This document shows positions 1 through 8,286 of a DNA stretch of 43,930 nt, one piece after another. The notes beneath the pieces are model-generated. The model did not search any database. It worked only from the letters and a program-made list of their open reading frames with translations, and had not been told where the DNA came from. The DNA comes from a virus. The translations under genes were made by a program, and so were the position numbers. The stretch lies in IMG/VR virus record IMGVR_UViG_3300025674_000089, positions 1 through 43,930 of that record. One strand, given 5' to 3'. Position 1 is the stretch's first letter. Each line of letters starts with the position of its first letter.

Positions 1-2
1 CC

Positions 3-1547
3 GAGTCTCCTCAGTCTGAGTGGTCTGAAGAGGCAACTGAGACCCAGGAAGATCGTCAACAATCCACCCCTGGTGGTGCAACCAGCGGTCCCATTAAAGA
101 AGATAACCTAGGTGGTCACGATGAGATTGAAGAAGGTCACACCGATAAGAGTTTTGAGGAGTCTCTGAAGCACAATCAGGATCAAAACGGTTGGAATTCC
201 CCCTCCTACTACGATATTCCTAAGATCAATACCAATAGTGTGATCGTGCCCTGGCGTCAGGTCTGGGAAACTGCTGATACTTTCTGGAGTCTGCCCCAAT
301 ATACTGATCCTGGGCATGAAGTTTACGTCGGTATCTCTTTTGATGAGTGTGATTCCACATATCGCCAATTCAAGAAGTCTTGCCAGCAAGAAGTAAACTA
401 TCTTGTCAAGGAGTTTGAGTGTAAGAAGTCTGCTGCTGCATATGCTCGTGCATCAACTTCCAAGACTGGTGTGCTCGATACCCAGAAACTACACAACTAC
501 AAGTTTAGTGATGACATCTTCCGTCGCATTACCATTACCCCCGATGGTAAGAATCACGGTCTGATCTTCCTACTTGACTGGTCTGGATCTATGAGTAATG
601 TTATTCATGATACTGTCAAGCAACTGTTGACCCTGTGCTTCTTCTGTAAGAAAGTTGGTATTCCCTTCAGTGTTTATGCCTTTGGTAACTTCTTCTGGGA
701 TAAGAATCAAGATACTTCCGAGCACCCTCATCATGCCAACCCAGGACCCAATCAATTCAGCATCCCTGAAAACTTCAAACTGGCAGAATTCCTCAGCAGT
801 GACTGCAACAAGTCCATGTTTGAGTATCAGTGCCTGCGTCTTTTCAGGATTGCTTATCACTACTCCCGCCTGGATAATCGTTACTATCACTATGTCCCAC
901 CTATCCCCCCTGACTTCTCCCTGGGTGGCACTCCTCTGAATGAAGGTTTGATTTGTCTTCGCACTATCATCCCTGAGTTTCAGGAAAAGTATGGTCTGCA
1001 GAAGGTCCACTCTGTTATCCTGACTGATGGTGAGTCTGCTGGTATCGGTGCCCTGCGTCGCTCTAAGTATTCTAAGGATGGTGTTATGGATCCCAATCTG
1101 TATCGCACTGCTTGTGCCCATGGTGCCACGATCCGTGATAAATCTATTGGATACGTTGGCACTCCTGTAGCCAATACTGCATACGATTTGACTCCTAAAC
1201 TTCTTGAGTATCTTGACCATGCTATGCCCAGTGTAAATATCATTGGCATTCGTATTGCTTCTAATCGTGACGCTATGAATACCATCCGTTATCGTCTTGG
1301 CGATGGTTATCGCCAATCTACGGATCGTCTGATCACGGAGTTTCGTAAAACTAAGTCACTTAATGTTAAGGCAATGGGTTATACCAGTTTTTATCTGATT
1401 CAATCTGATAGTCTGAGTGCTGACACAGAGTTTGAGGTGACAGAAGATGCTACCAAAGCACAGATTCGTGCTGCCTTTAAGAAGTCCCTGAAGGGCAAGG
1501 CAACCAACAAGAAAATTCTCTCCTCCTTTATCTCCCATATCGCATGA
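3..1547 (+). CDS. VWA-domain (CobT-like) protein, 5' end outside window
   Basis: The frame is open from base 3, so the gene begins upstream of the window. A GTG at 240 is only an internal candidate. The first 80 visible residues are acidic and low in complexity (many E, D, Q, S), as in the linker that precedes the VWA domain of CobT. The VWA domain carries a complete MIDAS site: DWSGS near base 580, a Thr in GGTPLNEG near 925, and TDGES near 1024. It is followed, after one small gene, by a CobS/MoxR-like AAA+ ATPase. MoxR-VWA pairs act as metal-chelatase or protein-remodelling machines. In cobaltochelatase CobT is the MIDAS partner of CobS. Cobalt insertion is not shown here because no CobN is visible. 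The fold call is firm, the substrate unknown. Confidence 0.8.
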   Translation, partial: ESPQSEWSEEATETQEDRQQSTPGGATSGPIKEDNLGGHDEIEEGHTDKSFEESLKHNQDQNGWNSPSYYDIPKINTNSVIVPWRQVWETADTFWSLPQYTDPGHEVYVGISFDECDSTYRQFKKSCQQEVNYLVKEFECKKSAAAYARASTSKTGVLDTQKLHNYKFSDDIFRRITITPDGKNHGLIFLLDWSGSMSNVIHDTVKQLLTLCFFCKKVGIPFSVYAFGNFFWDKNQDTSEHPHHANPGPNQFSIPENFKLAEFLSSDCNKSMFEYQCLRLFRIAYHYSRLDNRYYHYVPPIPPDFSLGGTPLNEGLICLRTIIPEFQEKYGLQKVHSVILTDGESAGIGALRRSKYSKDGVMDPNLYRTACAHGATIRDKSIGYVGTPVANTAYDLTPKLLEYLDHAMPSVNIIGIRIASNRDAMNTIRYRLGDGYRQSTDRLITEFRKTKSLNVKAMGYTSFYLIQSDSLSADTEFEVTEDATKAQIRAAFKKSLKGKATNKKILSSFISHIA

Positions 1548-2092
1548 ATATCTTCGCTGTTGACGACGACGCCTACCTGGCAGCGACCATGCTGCCAGAC
1601 AAGCATATAGTTAAGATGCCACTGGAGTGCTGTCAGATGCTAAGCATCGTCTACTCCAAGTGGTATCACAACATAGGCAATGTTTACAAGGCAGACGGCA
1701 CTCCATACGCAACAGAGAAGGGTGCATTCAGGAATCATCCATGCACCAAATGGGTAGCAGAGTCACGCCATAATGTTCACTGGTTGCTCCAACATGGGAT
1801 TGGTTTGTGTGAAGAATATACATACAGATATGGTAAGAAACATGCCTGTGAGGACTCTATTCGCGTGGCATCAATCATTGCACCTAACGGATGTCCAGAG
1901 GATCACACCCCATTTGCTAGGGCAATGCCTGAAGAATTGAAAGAAGATAAGTTTATTGACACTATCACGGCATATCAGCGTTACGTTGCCAGCAAACCTT
2001 GGGTTTATGACAATTATCTCAGGCGACCAGAGCGCCGACCAGATTGGGTAGTGTCCACTGCCTCTCCCCTTCTCGTCGATATTCTTGTATGA
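1544..2092 (+). CDS. Conserved phage protein of unknown function (DKHxVKM motif)
   Basis: A 182-aa soluble protein whose ATG overlaps the preceding stop (ATGA), so it is translationally coupled to the VWA gene. The N-terminus has the pattern MNIFAVDDDAYLAA followed by PDKHIVKMPLECCQ. I recognise this as a widespread but uncharacterised phage family in which a (C/P)DKH..KM..E motif is the hallmark. Several His, Cys and Asp residues could bind metal or act in catalysis, but I see no established active site. It lies between the VWA and AAA+ genes, so it may work with them, though this could be simple gene packing. I do not assign a function. Confidence 0.75.
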   Translation: MNIFAVDDDAYLAATMLPDKHIVKMPLECCQMLSIVYSKWYHNIGNVYKADGTPYATEKGAFRNHPCTKWVAESRHNVHWLLQHGIGLCEEYTYRYGKKHACEDSIRVASIIAPNGCPEDHTPFARAMPEELKEDKFIDTITAYQRYVASKPWVYDNYLRRPERRPDWVVSTASPLLVDILV

Positions 2093-2099
2093 TTACAAG
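2084..2099 (+). other. Small inverted repeat at a stop codon
   Basis: CTTGTA and TACAAG form a 6-bp perfect stem around the loop TGAT, spanning the TGA of the preceding gene. It has no T-run and sits 20 bases before the CobS-like start. It could stabilise or separate the two messages, or be chance. Confidence 0.3.
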
Positions 2100-2118
2100 G
2101 TAATCGAGAGACACACCA

Positions 2119-3228
2119 ATGCCTGCCAAGTCCGACCTGACCACCAATGAAGTTGTTGATTTTCTGACTCGCAACTTCGGTGAAGATGTGAAGACTGCCC
2201 ACCTCCTTCGTGCTGCAGATCACTTCGATGTTTCCTACCCCACCATCAGCAAGCGTCTAGACTCCTTCAAGTCTGGTCGTGGTAAGTGGTGTCTGACTGT
2301 CCAAGAGTCCCTTGAGCAGTCCTTCAAAGCACCTTCTGCTGCACCTGCTAACGTTACCGATCGGGAATATACCAACTTGATTCCATCCAAAGATAGCAAT
2401 TTCGTCCCGTTCGGGAATTTCCGTGACCTGAAGAAGATCATCGGTAGCAAAATCTACTACCCTATCTTCATCACTGGTCTGTCTGGTAACGGTAAGACCT
2501 TTGGTGTTGAGCAAGCATGTGCCCAACTAAATAGGGAGTTGATTCGCGTCAATATCACCATTGAAACTGACGAGGATGATCTTATTGGTGGTTTCCGTCT
2601 TGTTGATGGCAACACTGTTTGGCACAACGGACCAGTCGTCGATGCTCTGGAAAGGGGAGCTGTGCTTCTTCTAGATGAGATCGACCTGGCATCTAACAAA
2701 ATCCTGTGTCTGCAGTCTGTCCTTGAGGGTAAGGGTGTCTTTCTTAAGAAGGTCGGACGCTATGTCAAACCTGCTCCTGGTTTTACTGTAGTTGCTACTG
2801 CAAACACCAAGGGTAAGGGTAGTGACGATGGTCGTTTCATTGGCACCAACGTGCTCAATGAGGCATTCCTTGAGCGTTTCCCTCTGACCTTCGAGCAAGA
2901 GTATCCCACCCCCTCTATTGAGACTAAGATGCTCAACAACTACTGCAAGGGTCTCAATGCTTGTGATGACAAGTTTATTGCTAACCTTGTTATGTGGGCA
3001 GATATGATCCGCAAGACCTTCAATGAGGGTGGTGTTGATGAGATCATTTCAACCCGTCGTCTTGTCCACATCATTCAGGCATATGCAATCTTTGGTGACC
3101 GTGCCAAGGCAATCAGTGTCTGCCTGAATCGTTTCGATGACGAAACCAAGCAATCTTTTTCCGAATTGTATGATAAGATTGATGGTGAAGTTTCTATGAC
3201 GGATGTTGACAACCTCCTTGCTTCCTAA
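2119..3228 (+). CDS. cobS: CobS/MoxR-like AAA+ ATPase
   Basis: A 369-aa protein with Walker A GLSGNGKT at residues 120-127, Walker B VLLLDEID near 182-189 and sensor-1 VVATANT downstream. This is the MoxR/CobS branch of AAA+ proteins. Residues 1-60 form a separate helical domain with a helix-turn-helix-like stretch (HFDVSYPTISKRL) that CobS proteins lack, so it may bind DNA or a partner. Cyanomyoviruses commonly carry a gene annotated cobS. CobS is the ATPase of aerobic cobaltochelatase in B12 synthesis. Here the partner in the neighbourhood is the VWA protein at 3-1547, which fits a CobS-CobT pair. A general MoxR-VWA remodelling role is an equally good reading. Confidence 0.8.
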   Translation: MPAKSDLTTNEVVDFLTRNFGEDVKTAHLLRAADHFDVSYPTISKRLDSFKSGRGKWCLTVQESLEQSFKAPSAAPANVTDREYTNLIPSKDSNFVPFGNFRDLKKIIGSKIYYPIFITGLSGNGKTFGVEQACAQLNRELIRVNITIETDEDDLIGGFRLVDGNTVWHNGPVVDALERGAVLLLDEIDLASNKILCLQSVLEGKGVFLKKVGRYVKPAPGFTVVATANTKGKGSDDGRFIGTNVLNEAFLERFPLTFEQEYPTPSIETKMLNNYCKGLNACDDKFIANLVMWADMIRKTFNEGGVDEIISTRRLVHIIQAYAIFGDRAKAISVCLNRFDDETKQSFSELYDKIDGEVSMTDVDNLLAS

Positions 3229-3232
3229 CATT

Positions 3233-3520
3233 ATGGCAAATAAGTACAATGAAACTGCAATTCTTGATGAGTTGCGCGAATACATTCTGAATACCTATCG
3301 TCAACACTACTCTTCTGGTGACGAAGGTATTCAGACCCTAGATCTTATCGCTGCAGTCGGTGACGGCGAAGCATTCTGTAGGAGTAACATCCTTAAGTAT
3401 GCTTCTCGATACGATAAGAAAGGCACCGCTAGACGTGACATCATGAAGGTGCTACACTATGCAGTGCTGTTGATGTATTTCAACGACCAAAACGCCCAAC
3501 GAGAAACCTACAATCAGTAA
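3233..3520 (+). CDS. DUF3310-like small protein
   Basis: I chose the ATG at 3233, five bases after the CobS-like stop. An in-frame ATG at 3203 lies inside the upstream gene. The 95-aa product ends with a helical region containing CRSNILKYASRYDKKGTARRD followed by a hydrophobic helix. This pattern (C-x-G/S-N-xx-KY-xx-RY-xxK) is typical of DUF3310 (SaV-like) proteins found in many phages, often near replication genes. Function unknown. It sits directly upstream of the sliding clamp. Confidence 0.65.
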   Translation: MANKYNETAILDELREYILNTYRQHYSSGDEGIQTLDLIAAVGDGEAFCRSNILKYASRYDKKGTARRDIMKVLHYAVLLMYFNDQNAQRETYNQ

Positions 3521-3522
3521 TT

Positions 3523-4251
3523 ATGTCCCAACCAATCCGACTTTCCAAAAAGACGATTAGTGTGCTCAAGAGTTTCTCTGAGATCAACCGCTCGATCTTC
3601 ATTGAGAAGGAGCAGAAGACTCTGGCAACGATGTCTCTCAACAAGAATATCCTTGCATTTTCTTCTTGTGCTGAAGAGTTTCCTCAGGACCTCCCGATCT
3701 ATGACCTGGGTCTCTTTGTTAAGACCTGTATGATGTTTGATCAACCTGAGATTCTCTTCACTGGTAGTAACAAGGTCATGATCATTGATCAGACTACCCG
3801 TGGCAAGGCAACCTATGTCCTGAGTGATCCTGAGATCATCAGTGGTCGCCCTCCCTCTCAGTATGACCCCAATCTGCCTGAGAAGGTTATCAACTTTGAG
3901 TTGAAGGGTCAGCACCTCAAGCAACTTCGTGATGCAGCACAAAACTTCAGTGTCACTGATTTCTGTGTTTACTCTTACGAAGGTAACGTGAGTGTCTGTG
4001 TCCGTGATAAGAAGACCGAGAGCAGTCACGTCTTCGCTGTCCCCATCGATAAGGTGATGTGGGAGAAAGAATACTGGAATGATGTCCCTCTGCATGAGCG
4101 TAACTTCTGTTACTGTCTGAAGATGGAAAACCTCAAGATTCTTGATGGGTCATACCATGTCTGCATCTCTGACAGTGGAGTCATCAACTTTGTCTCCCTG
4201 GTAGAGTCTTCCCTTAACTACTTCATTGCCCTCGAACCTAATAACGACTGA
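3523..4251 (+). CDS. 45: DNA polymerase sliding clamp (gp45-like)
   Basis: At 242 aa it is close to T4 gp45 (228 aa). The sequence has the two-domain, beta-rich character of the clamp: the N-terminal MSQPIRLSKKTISVLKSF, a central linker rich in Pro/Asp, and a C-terminus ending near YFIALEP as in T4-type clamps. gp45 forms the trimeric ring that holds gp43 polymerase on DNA. In T4 it also activates late transcription by contacting gp33 and gp55, which is relevant to the late promoters in this window. The next gene, gp44, starts with a 1-base overlap at 4251, the usual clamp/clamp-loader operon. Confidence 0.93.
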   Translation: MSQPIRLSKKTISVLKSFSEINRSIFIEKEQKTLATMSLNKNILAFSSCAEEFPQDLPIYDLGLFVKTCMMFDQPEILFTGSNKVMIIDQTTRGKATYVLSDPEIISGRPPSQYDPNLPEKVINFELKGQHLKQLRDAAQNFSVTDFCVYSYEGNVSVCVRDKKTESSHVFAVPIDKVMWEKEYWNDVPLHERNFCYCLKMENLKILDGSYHVCISDSGVINFVSLVESSLNYFIALEPNND

Positions 4252-5195
4252 TGCCTAAAAAACTGTTTCTCTGGGTTGAAAAGTTTCGTCCAAAAACAGT
4301 TGATGATTGCATCCTCTCAGACGTGACTAAAGCAGTATTCCAAGGATATGTGGAGCAGGGTGAGATTCCCAATCTCCTCCTCCCTGGGTCTGCTGGTATT
4401 GGCAAGACTACTATTGCCAAAGCATTATGTGAAGAGATTGGTTTGGACTACATCGTGGTGAATGGATCCGATGAGGGTCGTCACCTCGATACTGTCCGCA
4501 CCAAGATTAAGTCGTTTGCTTCTTCTCAATCTCTGGTTGGTGGTAACCACAAAGTTATCATCATTGATGAGGCAGACAATACCACTCCAGATGTCCAACT
4601 CATTCTCCGAGCTGTCATCGAAGAGTTTCAAAACAATTGTCGCTTCATCTTCACCTGCAACTACCTCAACAAGATCATCGACCCTCTGAAGTCTCGATGC
4701 TCTGTGGTTGACCTGTCCGTCAAAGGTAAACAACGTCAACTTCTTGCCACTAAATTTCTCAACCGTGTCTGTAGCATTCTTGATGGAGAGAGTGTTGAGT
4801 ATGACAAATCTGTCGTCGCTGAAGTCATTGGTAAATACTTTCCAGACTTCCGTCGCACTCTGAATGAGTTGCAAGCGTATGCTTCTACTGGTCAAATTGA
4901 TGTGGGAATCCTCGGTAAAGAGGTCTCACAAAGCATGGACGCCCTGGTCTCTTATCTAAAGGACCGTGAGTTTACTAAGATGCGTAAGTGGGTTGTTGCC
5001 AACCTTGACAACGACTATAAGGTCGTCTTCCGACAGTTGTATGATAAACTGTATGAGTATCTAAAACCTGCTTCCATCCCTGAGGCAGTGCTTATCATCG
5101 GTGAGTATCAGTATAAAGCAGCATTCGTTGCTGACTTAGAGATCAACACCGTTGCCTTCCTAACTGAAATTATGATGAGGTGTGAATTCAAATGA
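4251..5195 (+). CDS. 44: Clamp loader large subunit (gp44-like AAA+ ATPase)
   Basis: 314 aa, against 319 in T4. It starts with the RFC-type WVEKFRPKTVDD box. Walker A is GSAGIGKT at residues 46-53, Walker B is VIIIDEAD, sensor 1 is FIFTCNY, and the SRC arginine-finger motif follows in PLKSRCS. gp44 with gp62 opens and loads the gp45 ring. Here gp44 and gp62 are separated by about 2.2 kb of accessory genes (5192-7449). The stop overlaps the ATG of the following small gene (ATGA). Confidence 0.95.
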   Translation: MPKKLFLWVEKFRPKTVDDCILSDVTKAVFQGYVEQGEIPNLLLPGSAGIGKTTIAKALCEEIGLDYIVVNGSDEGRHLDTVRTKIKSFASSQSLVGGNHKVIIIDEADNTTPDVQLILRAVIEEFQNNCRFIFTCNYLNKIIDPLKSRCSVVDLSVKGKQRQLLATKFLNRVCSILDGESVEYDKSVVAEVIGKYFPDFRRTLNELQAYASTGQIDVGILGKEVSQSMDALVSYLKDREFTKMRKWVVANLDNDYKVVFRQLYDKLYEYLKPASIPEAVLIIGEYQYKAAFVADLEINTVAFLTEIMMRCEFK

Positions 5196-5392
5196 GTAAG
5201 AAACATCAAATCAAATCCAGAATGTATTATTACTTCTGGTCCGTATGCACAGTCACAGTCCTCCTTGGTCAACTCTATGTTGGTGCTGGATATAGGGTGA
5301 TGGCTGAGTCTGTAAATAGACTGACCTTCTCCCTGGTTGGTGAGTTGGAAAAAATTGGAGATACTGGTATCGATGAAGCATCATTATATTGA
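5192..5392 (+). CDS. Small single-pass membrane protein
   Basis: 66 aa, starting in ATGA overlap with gp44. It has a short basic N-terminus (MSKKHQIKSRMYYYF) and one hydrophobic segment of about 20 residues (SVCTVTVLLGQLYVGAGY), followed by a polar tail. The topology suggests an inner-membrane peptide with N-terminus inside. Its end overlaps the next gene by 20 bases. It is the first gene of the accessory block between gp44 and gp62. I do not recognise a family. Confidence 0.6.
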   Translation: MSKKHQIKSRMYYYFWSVCTVTVLLGQLYVGAGYRVMAESVNRLTFSLVGELEKIGDTGIDEASLY

Positions 5393-5996
5393 AAAACTGT
5401 GGTTTCCCGTCCGAGTTTGGGAGTTTGCTTCTGGTGAGCATCTCCTGAATCGGACGCTTCATGATGTACAGATCACTGAATTTAGGTCGTATAACACTGA
5501 GGGAGGTGTTGGCACAAGTTTTCCACACCTAGAGCAATGGCCTCAGTGGAAACCTCTCAAGACATGGTTTGAGGAGTGTGCCAACGAGTTGGTCACCAGT
5601 AATAGGTGGGTCTGTGAGCGCCTCTCAGTGACCTCTATGTGGGCGAATAGGAGCGATGCCAAGACAGGACACCACCACACCCCCCACAGGCACCCTATGT
5701 CCTATCTGAGCGGCATCTACTACGTCCAAGGGAGTGCTCCCACCATGTTTGTGGACCCCCTAGCACAGAGAGAGTGGGCACAACTACACTTAGATGGTGG
5801 ACCCTTGGAGGAGACCAGACTGACATACTCACCACCCCCAGGGACCCTACTTCTGTTTCCCAGTTATCTGGTCCATGGATCCATCCCTAACGATAGGAAT
5901 GAAGATAGATATACTATTGCTGTCAATTTCTTCCCAACAGGTAAGATAAACCTGGGAGCATGGGATGAGCCAATGCTTACTCTGGATATAAAATGA
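5373..5996 (+). CDS. 2OG-Fe(II) oxygenase-like protein 1
   Basis: I chose the ATG at 5373 (207 aa, MKHHYIEKLWF), since the in-frame upstream start lies inside the previous gene. The double-stranded beta-helix signature is visible: HRHPMSYLSGIYYV (metal His near 105-107), an Asp in FVDP near 128, a distal LLLFPSYLVHGS with the third metal ligand, and an Arg in RYTIAVNFF to bind 2-oxoglutarate. This is the putative 2OG-Fe(II) oxygenase family common in cyanophages (2OG-FeII_Oxy_5 type). The substrate is not known. The next gene is a paralogue joined by ATGA overlap. Confidence 0.75.
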   Translation: MKHHYIEKLWFPVRVWEFASGEHLLNRTLHDVQITEFRSYNTEGGVGTSFPHLEQWPQWKPLKTWFEECANELVTSNRWVCERLSVTSMWANRSDAKTGHHHTPHRHPMSYLSGIYYVQGSAPTMFVDPLAQREWAQLHLDGGPLEETRLTYSPPPGTLLLFPSYLVHGSIPNDRNEDRYTIAVNFFPTGKINLGAWDEPMLTLDIK

Positions 5997-6610
5997 AAGT
6001 CAATCAACTGTTTCCTGTAATTGTCCCCGAGTTTAACTATGAAGGCGATCTTGAAAAAATCCTTGAATATACTGACACTGTGGACAAAGCACAGTTTAAT
6101 TTTCCAGAAGGTGTCGAAACTACGAAAGGGGATTTACATAAGCATGAGCAGTATTCGGACCTCGTAACTTGGTTTGACCAGTGTCTAGAAGAATATAGGG
6201 TGACGATGGGTCTGATGTGTGATAAACTATCCATTAGTTTGATGTGGGCAAATCATGCACCCAGACAATCTGGCGTGGGTCACCCCCGCCACCGTCATCC
6301 TATGTCTTTCCTTTCTGGTGTTTTTTATCTTACTGAAGGAGTAGCGACAGTATTTCACGATCCCATTTACCCCAGGACAATGGACTGTATGGAAGTCCTT
6401 TCTAACAACCTCGTTGAGAGGGGTGGTCCTATCGAAAAGATTTCAGCAGACCCAGGTAAGTTGATTCTGTTTCCATCTTGGTTGGTGCATGAATCGGATC
6501 GCCATTTCTTTGATTATGACAGGTGGACTATTAGTTTTAATGCTCTACCTACTGGGAAAGTAAACCCAGGACCCTTTGACTATCCTATGGCAAACCTAAA
6601 AGTGTTATGA
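5993..6610 (+). CDS. 2OG-Fe(II) oxygenase-like protein 2 (paralogue of 5373)
   Basis: 205 aa, with the same architecture as its upstream neighbour. Shared motifs are CDKLSISLMWANHA (compare CERLSVTSMWANRS), RHRHPMSFLSGVFYL, FHDPIYP, LILFPSWLVHES and RWTISFNALPTGKVNPG. All putative metal and co-substrate residues are kept, so both copies look active. The pair probably arose by tandem duplication, but divergence is high, so either the duplication is old or the two were recruited separately. It is coupled to neighbours by ATGA overlaps on both sides. Possible roles are hydroxylation of a virion protein, a nucleobase or a host factor; none is proven. Confidence 0.75.
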   Translation: MKVNQLFPVIVPEFNYEGDLEKILEYTDTVDKAQFNFPEGVETTKGDLHKHEQYSDLVTWFDQCLEEYRVTMGLMCDKLSISLMWANHAPRQSGVGHPRHRHPMSFLSGVFYLTEGVATVFHDPIYPRTMDCMEVLSNNLVERGGPIEKISADPGKLILFPSWLVHESDRHFFDYDRWTISFNALPTGKVNPGPFDYPMANLKVL

Positions 6611-7449
6611 GATACATTAAGACCCCTCTTCGCTACCCTGGTGGCAAGTCTAGAGCAGCAGAAAAACTCATGGGAAGTTTTCCTACGAAGATTGAAGAGT
6701 TTCGTGAACCATTTTTAGGTGGTGGATCTGTTGCTTTACGTTTCAGTCAGCAATATCCAGACACTCCTGTTTGGGTGAATGACAAATACAGTTACCTTTA
6801 TAATTTTTGGGTCACCCTTCGTGATCAGGGGTATAACTTATCTGAAGCTTTGATTGATGAGAAAAATGCTGCAAATGATGAGTCTAAGTCTAGAGAGCTT
6901 TTTGATGGAGCAAAGGAAGAAATATCCACCGCTAGTCCTTTTCGTCAAGCTGTGCTTTTTTGGATTCTTAATAAGTGTAGTTATAGCGGACTGACTGAAA
7001 ACTCTGCCTTCTCAAAGACTGCATCAGTCCAAAACTTCACTGTCAGGGGAGCACAGAATCTGAAGCAGGTGTCTGCTGTCATTAAGAATTGGACGATTAC
7101 CTGTAAGGACTACACTGAGGTGCTCACTCCTCCTGGGGAAAACGTGTTTGTCTTCCTAGACCCTCCCTATAAGATCAAGAGTTATCTTTATGGCACCAAC
7201 GCTGAGTTGCATAAAGGATTTGATCACAAGTATTTTGCAGATGCATGTATTGCTTGCCCACATAACTGGATGGTGACGTATAATATTGACGATGAGATCT
7301 CCGAGTGGTTTAAGGATTACCACCAGGAGAATTTCCAACTCACTTATGGTATGCAACACCGAGGATCTAAGAATAGGACTCAGCAAGAGTTGCTTATCAA
7401 AAACTTCAACAACGTTACAACGTCACCTCTGGAGGTCCTCTTTGTCTGA
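6607..7449 (+). CDS. dam: D12-class N6-adenine DNA methyltransferase (Dam-like)
   Basis: 280 aa. Motif X/I region: TPLRYPGGKSRAAEK at the N-terminus and EPFLGGGSVALRF (AdoMet-binding FxGxG) near residues 34-46. The catalytic motif IV is DPPY at residues 185-188. The order and length fit D12/Dam methylases (Dam of E. coli is 278 aa). It likely methylates adenine in a short site in phage DNA, protecting it from host nucleases or marking it for replication. No partner restriction gene is beside it. It overlaps the 2OG gene upstream (ATGA) and the gp62 gene downstream by 8 bases. Confidence 0.88.
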   Translation: MRYIKTPLRYPGGKSRAAEKLMGSFPTKIEEFREPFLGGGSVALRFSQQYPDTPVWVNDKYSYLYNFWVTLRDQGYNLSEALIDEKNAANDESKSRELFDGAKEEISTASPFRQAVLFWILNKCSYSGLTENSAFSKTASVQNFTVRGAQNLKQVSAVIKNWTITCKDYTEVLTPPGENVFVFLDPPYKIKSYLYGTNAELHKGFDHKYFADACIACPHNWMVTYNIDDEISEWFKDYHQENFQLTYGMQHRGSKNRTQQELLIKNFNNVTTSPLEVLFV

Positions 7450-7831
7450 GCAATATAATCCATTCGACTACGTTAACTCGATCAATAACAAGACAGTTAA
7501 CTACACTAATGATGAGGGATATATGCGTCACTACCCTCCATACATGGTGAATCGTGCTATGTCATACCACATGGATACAGTGCTACACTCAAACGAAATG
7601 AATAGACTGCATCCTCTGGATAAGGACATGCAATATCACTTTTACCTATATAGTGTTAGAAAATCGAAACGGTTTTCCTCCTGGGGTAAAAAGGATACGC
7701 CAAAAGATCTTGATATTGTCAAGGAATATTATGGGTATTCAACTGAGAAAGCAAAGGAAGCCCTTCGTATTCTCTCTAAGGAGCAAATTAAAGTAATCAA
7801 AGCCAAGTTGGATACTGGAGGATTGAAATGA
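7442..7831 (+). CDS. 62: Clamp loader small subunit (gp62-like), TTG start
   Basis: I place the start at TTG 7442 because a strong GGAGGT lies at 7431-7436, at normal spacing, and the product then begins MSEQYNPFDYVNSIN, as expected for gp62. No ATG is available nearby. The 129-aa protein contains YPPYMVNRAMSYHMDTVL, matching the conserved (P)(F/Y)xxNRxLS region of gp62. T4 gp62 has 187 aa, so this is a short form. gp62 binds gp44 to form the clamp loader. It is coupled to regA by ATGA. Confidence 0.8.
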   Translation: MSEQYNPFDYVNSINNKTVNYTNDEGYMRHYPPYMVNRAMSYHMDTVLHSNEMNRLHPLDKDMQYHFYLYSVRKSKRFSSWGKKDTPKDLDIVKEYYGYSTEKAKEALRILSKEQIKVIKAKLDTGGLK

Positions 7832-8250
7832 GTGAAGAGATCACATGGTCTCCTAGCATGATGGTTGAAGTTATTCTTAAAGAACCAGATGACTTCCTGA
7901 AAGTGAGAGAGACACTGACACGCATCGGCGTGGCGTCCCGCAAAGAAAAGAAACTATACCAGTCTTGTCATATTCTTCACAAGAAGGGTAAGTATTACAT
8001 TGTCCACTTCAAGGAGTTGTTTGCTTTGGATGGCAAACCTTCTAACTTGACAGACAATGACCTTCAACGCAGGAATAGAATCGCTCGTCTCCTGTCTGAC
8101 TGGGGTCTCATTGAAGAGGTGACTCCTGCTGCTGACGAAGACCTTGCACCTCTTAATCAAATCAAAGTCCTTTCTTTTAAGGACAAGGGTGAATGGACTT
8201 TGGAATCGAAATACAACATTGGCAAAAAGAAACAGCCAGTTGAAGCTTGA
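7828..8250 (+). CDS. regA: RegA-like translational repressor
   Basis: 140 aa. The sequence MVEVILKEPDDFLKVRETLTRIG, then SCHILHKKGKYYIVHFKELFALDG, matches the RegA fold and its conserved HFKE(L/M)F(A)(L/M)DG segment. RegA binds the ribosome-binding regions of early phage mRNAs (in T4, those of gp44, gp45 and others) and represses them. It closes the clamp/clamp-loader operon as in T4. It is followed by a late promoter/hairpin unit at 8256-8284. Confidence 0.93.
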   Translation: MSEEITWSPSMMVEVILKEPDDFLKVRETLTRIGVASRKEKKLYQSCHILHKKGKYYIVHFKELFALDGKPSNLTDNDLQRRNRIARLLSDWGLIEEVTPAADEDLAPLNQIKVLSFKDKGEWTLESKYNIGKKKQPVEA

Positions 8251-8255
8251 TTTCA

Positions 8256-8284
8256 GATAAATAGATGAGCCTCGTCAGCTCATC
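8256..8284 (+). promoter_or_regulatory. Late promoter (GATAAATA) merged with hairpin
   Basis: GATAAATA at 8256-8263 fits the T4-like late -10 box (TATAAATA). Directly after it lies a perfect 7-bp hairpin, GATGAGC (8264-8270) and GCTCATC (8278-8284). By T4 geometry the transcription start would fall near 8269, inside the left arm. Thus the hairpin can form in readthrough RNA from regA but not in the late transcript. It heads the membrane-protein genes that start at 8287. Confidence 0.6.
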
Positions 8285-8286
8285 TA

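Noticed and set aside
570-1316. Long minus-strand open frame opposite the VWA gene
   Set aside because: It is fully antisense to a gene with a complete MIDAS motif and has no recognisable motif or ribosome-binding site; it arises from codon bias.
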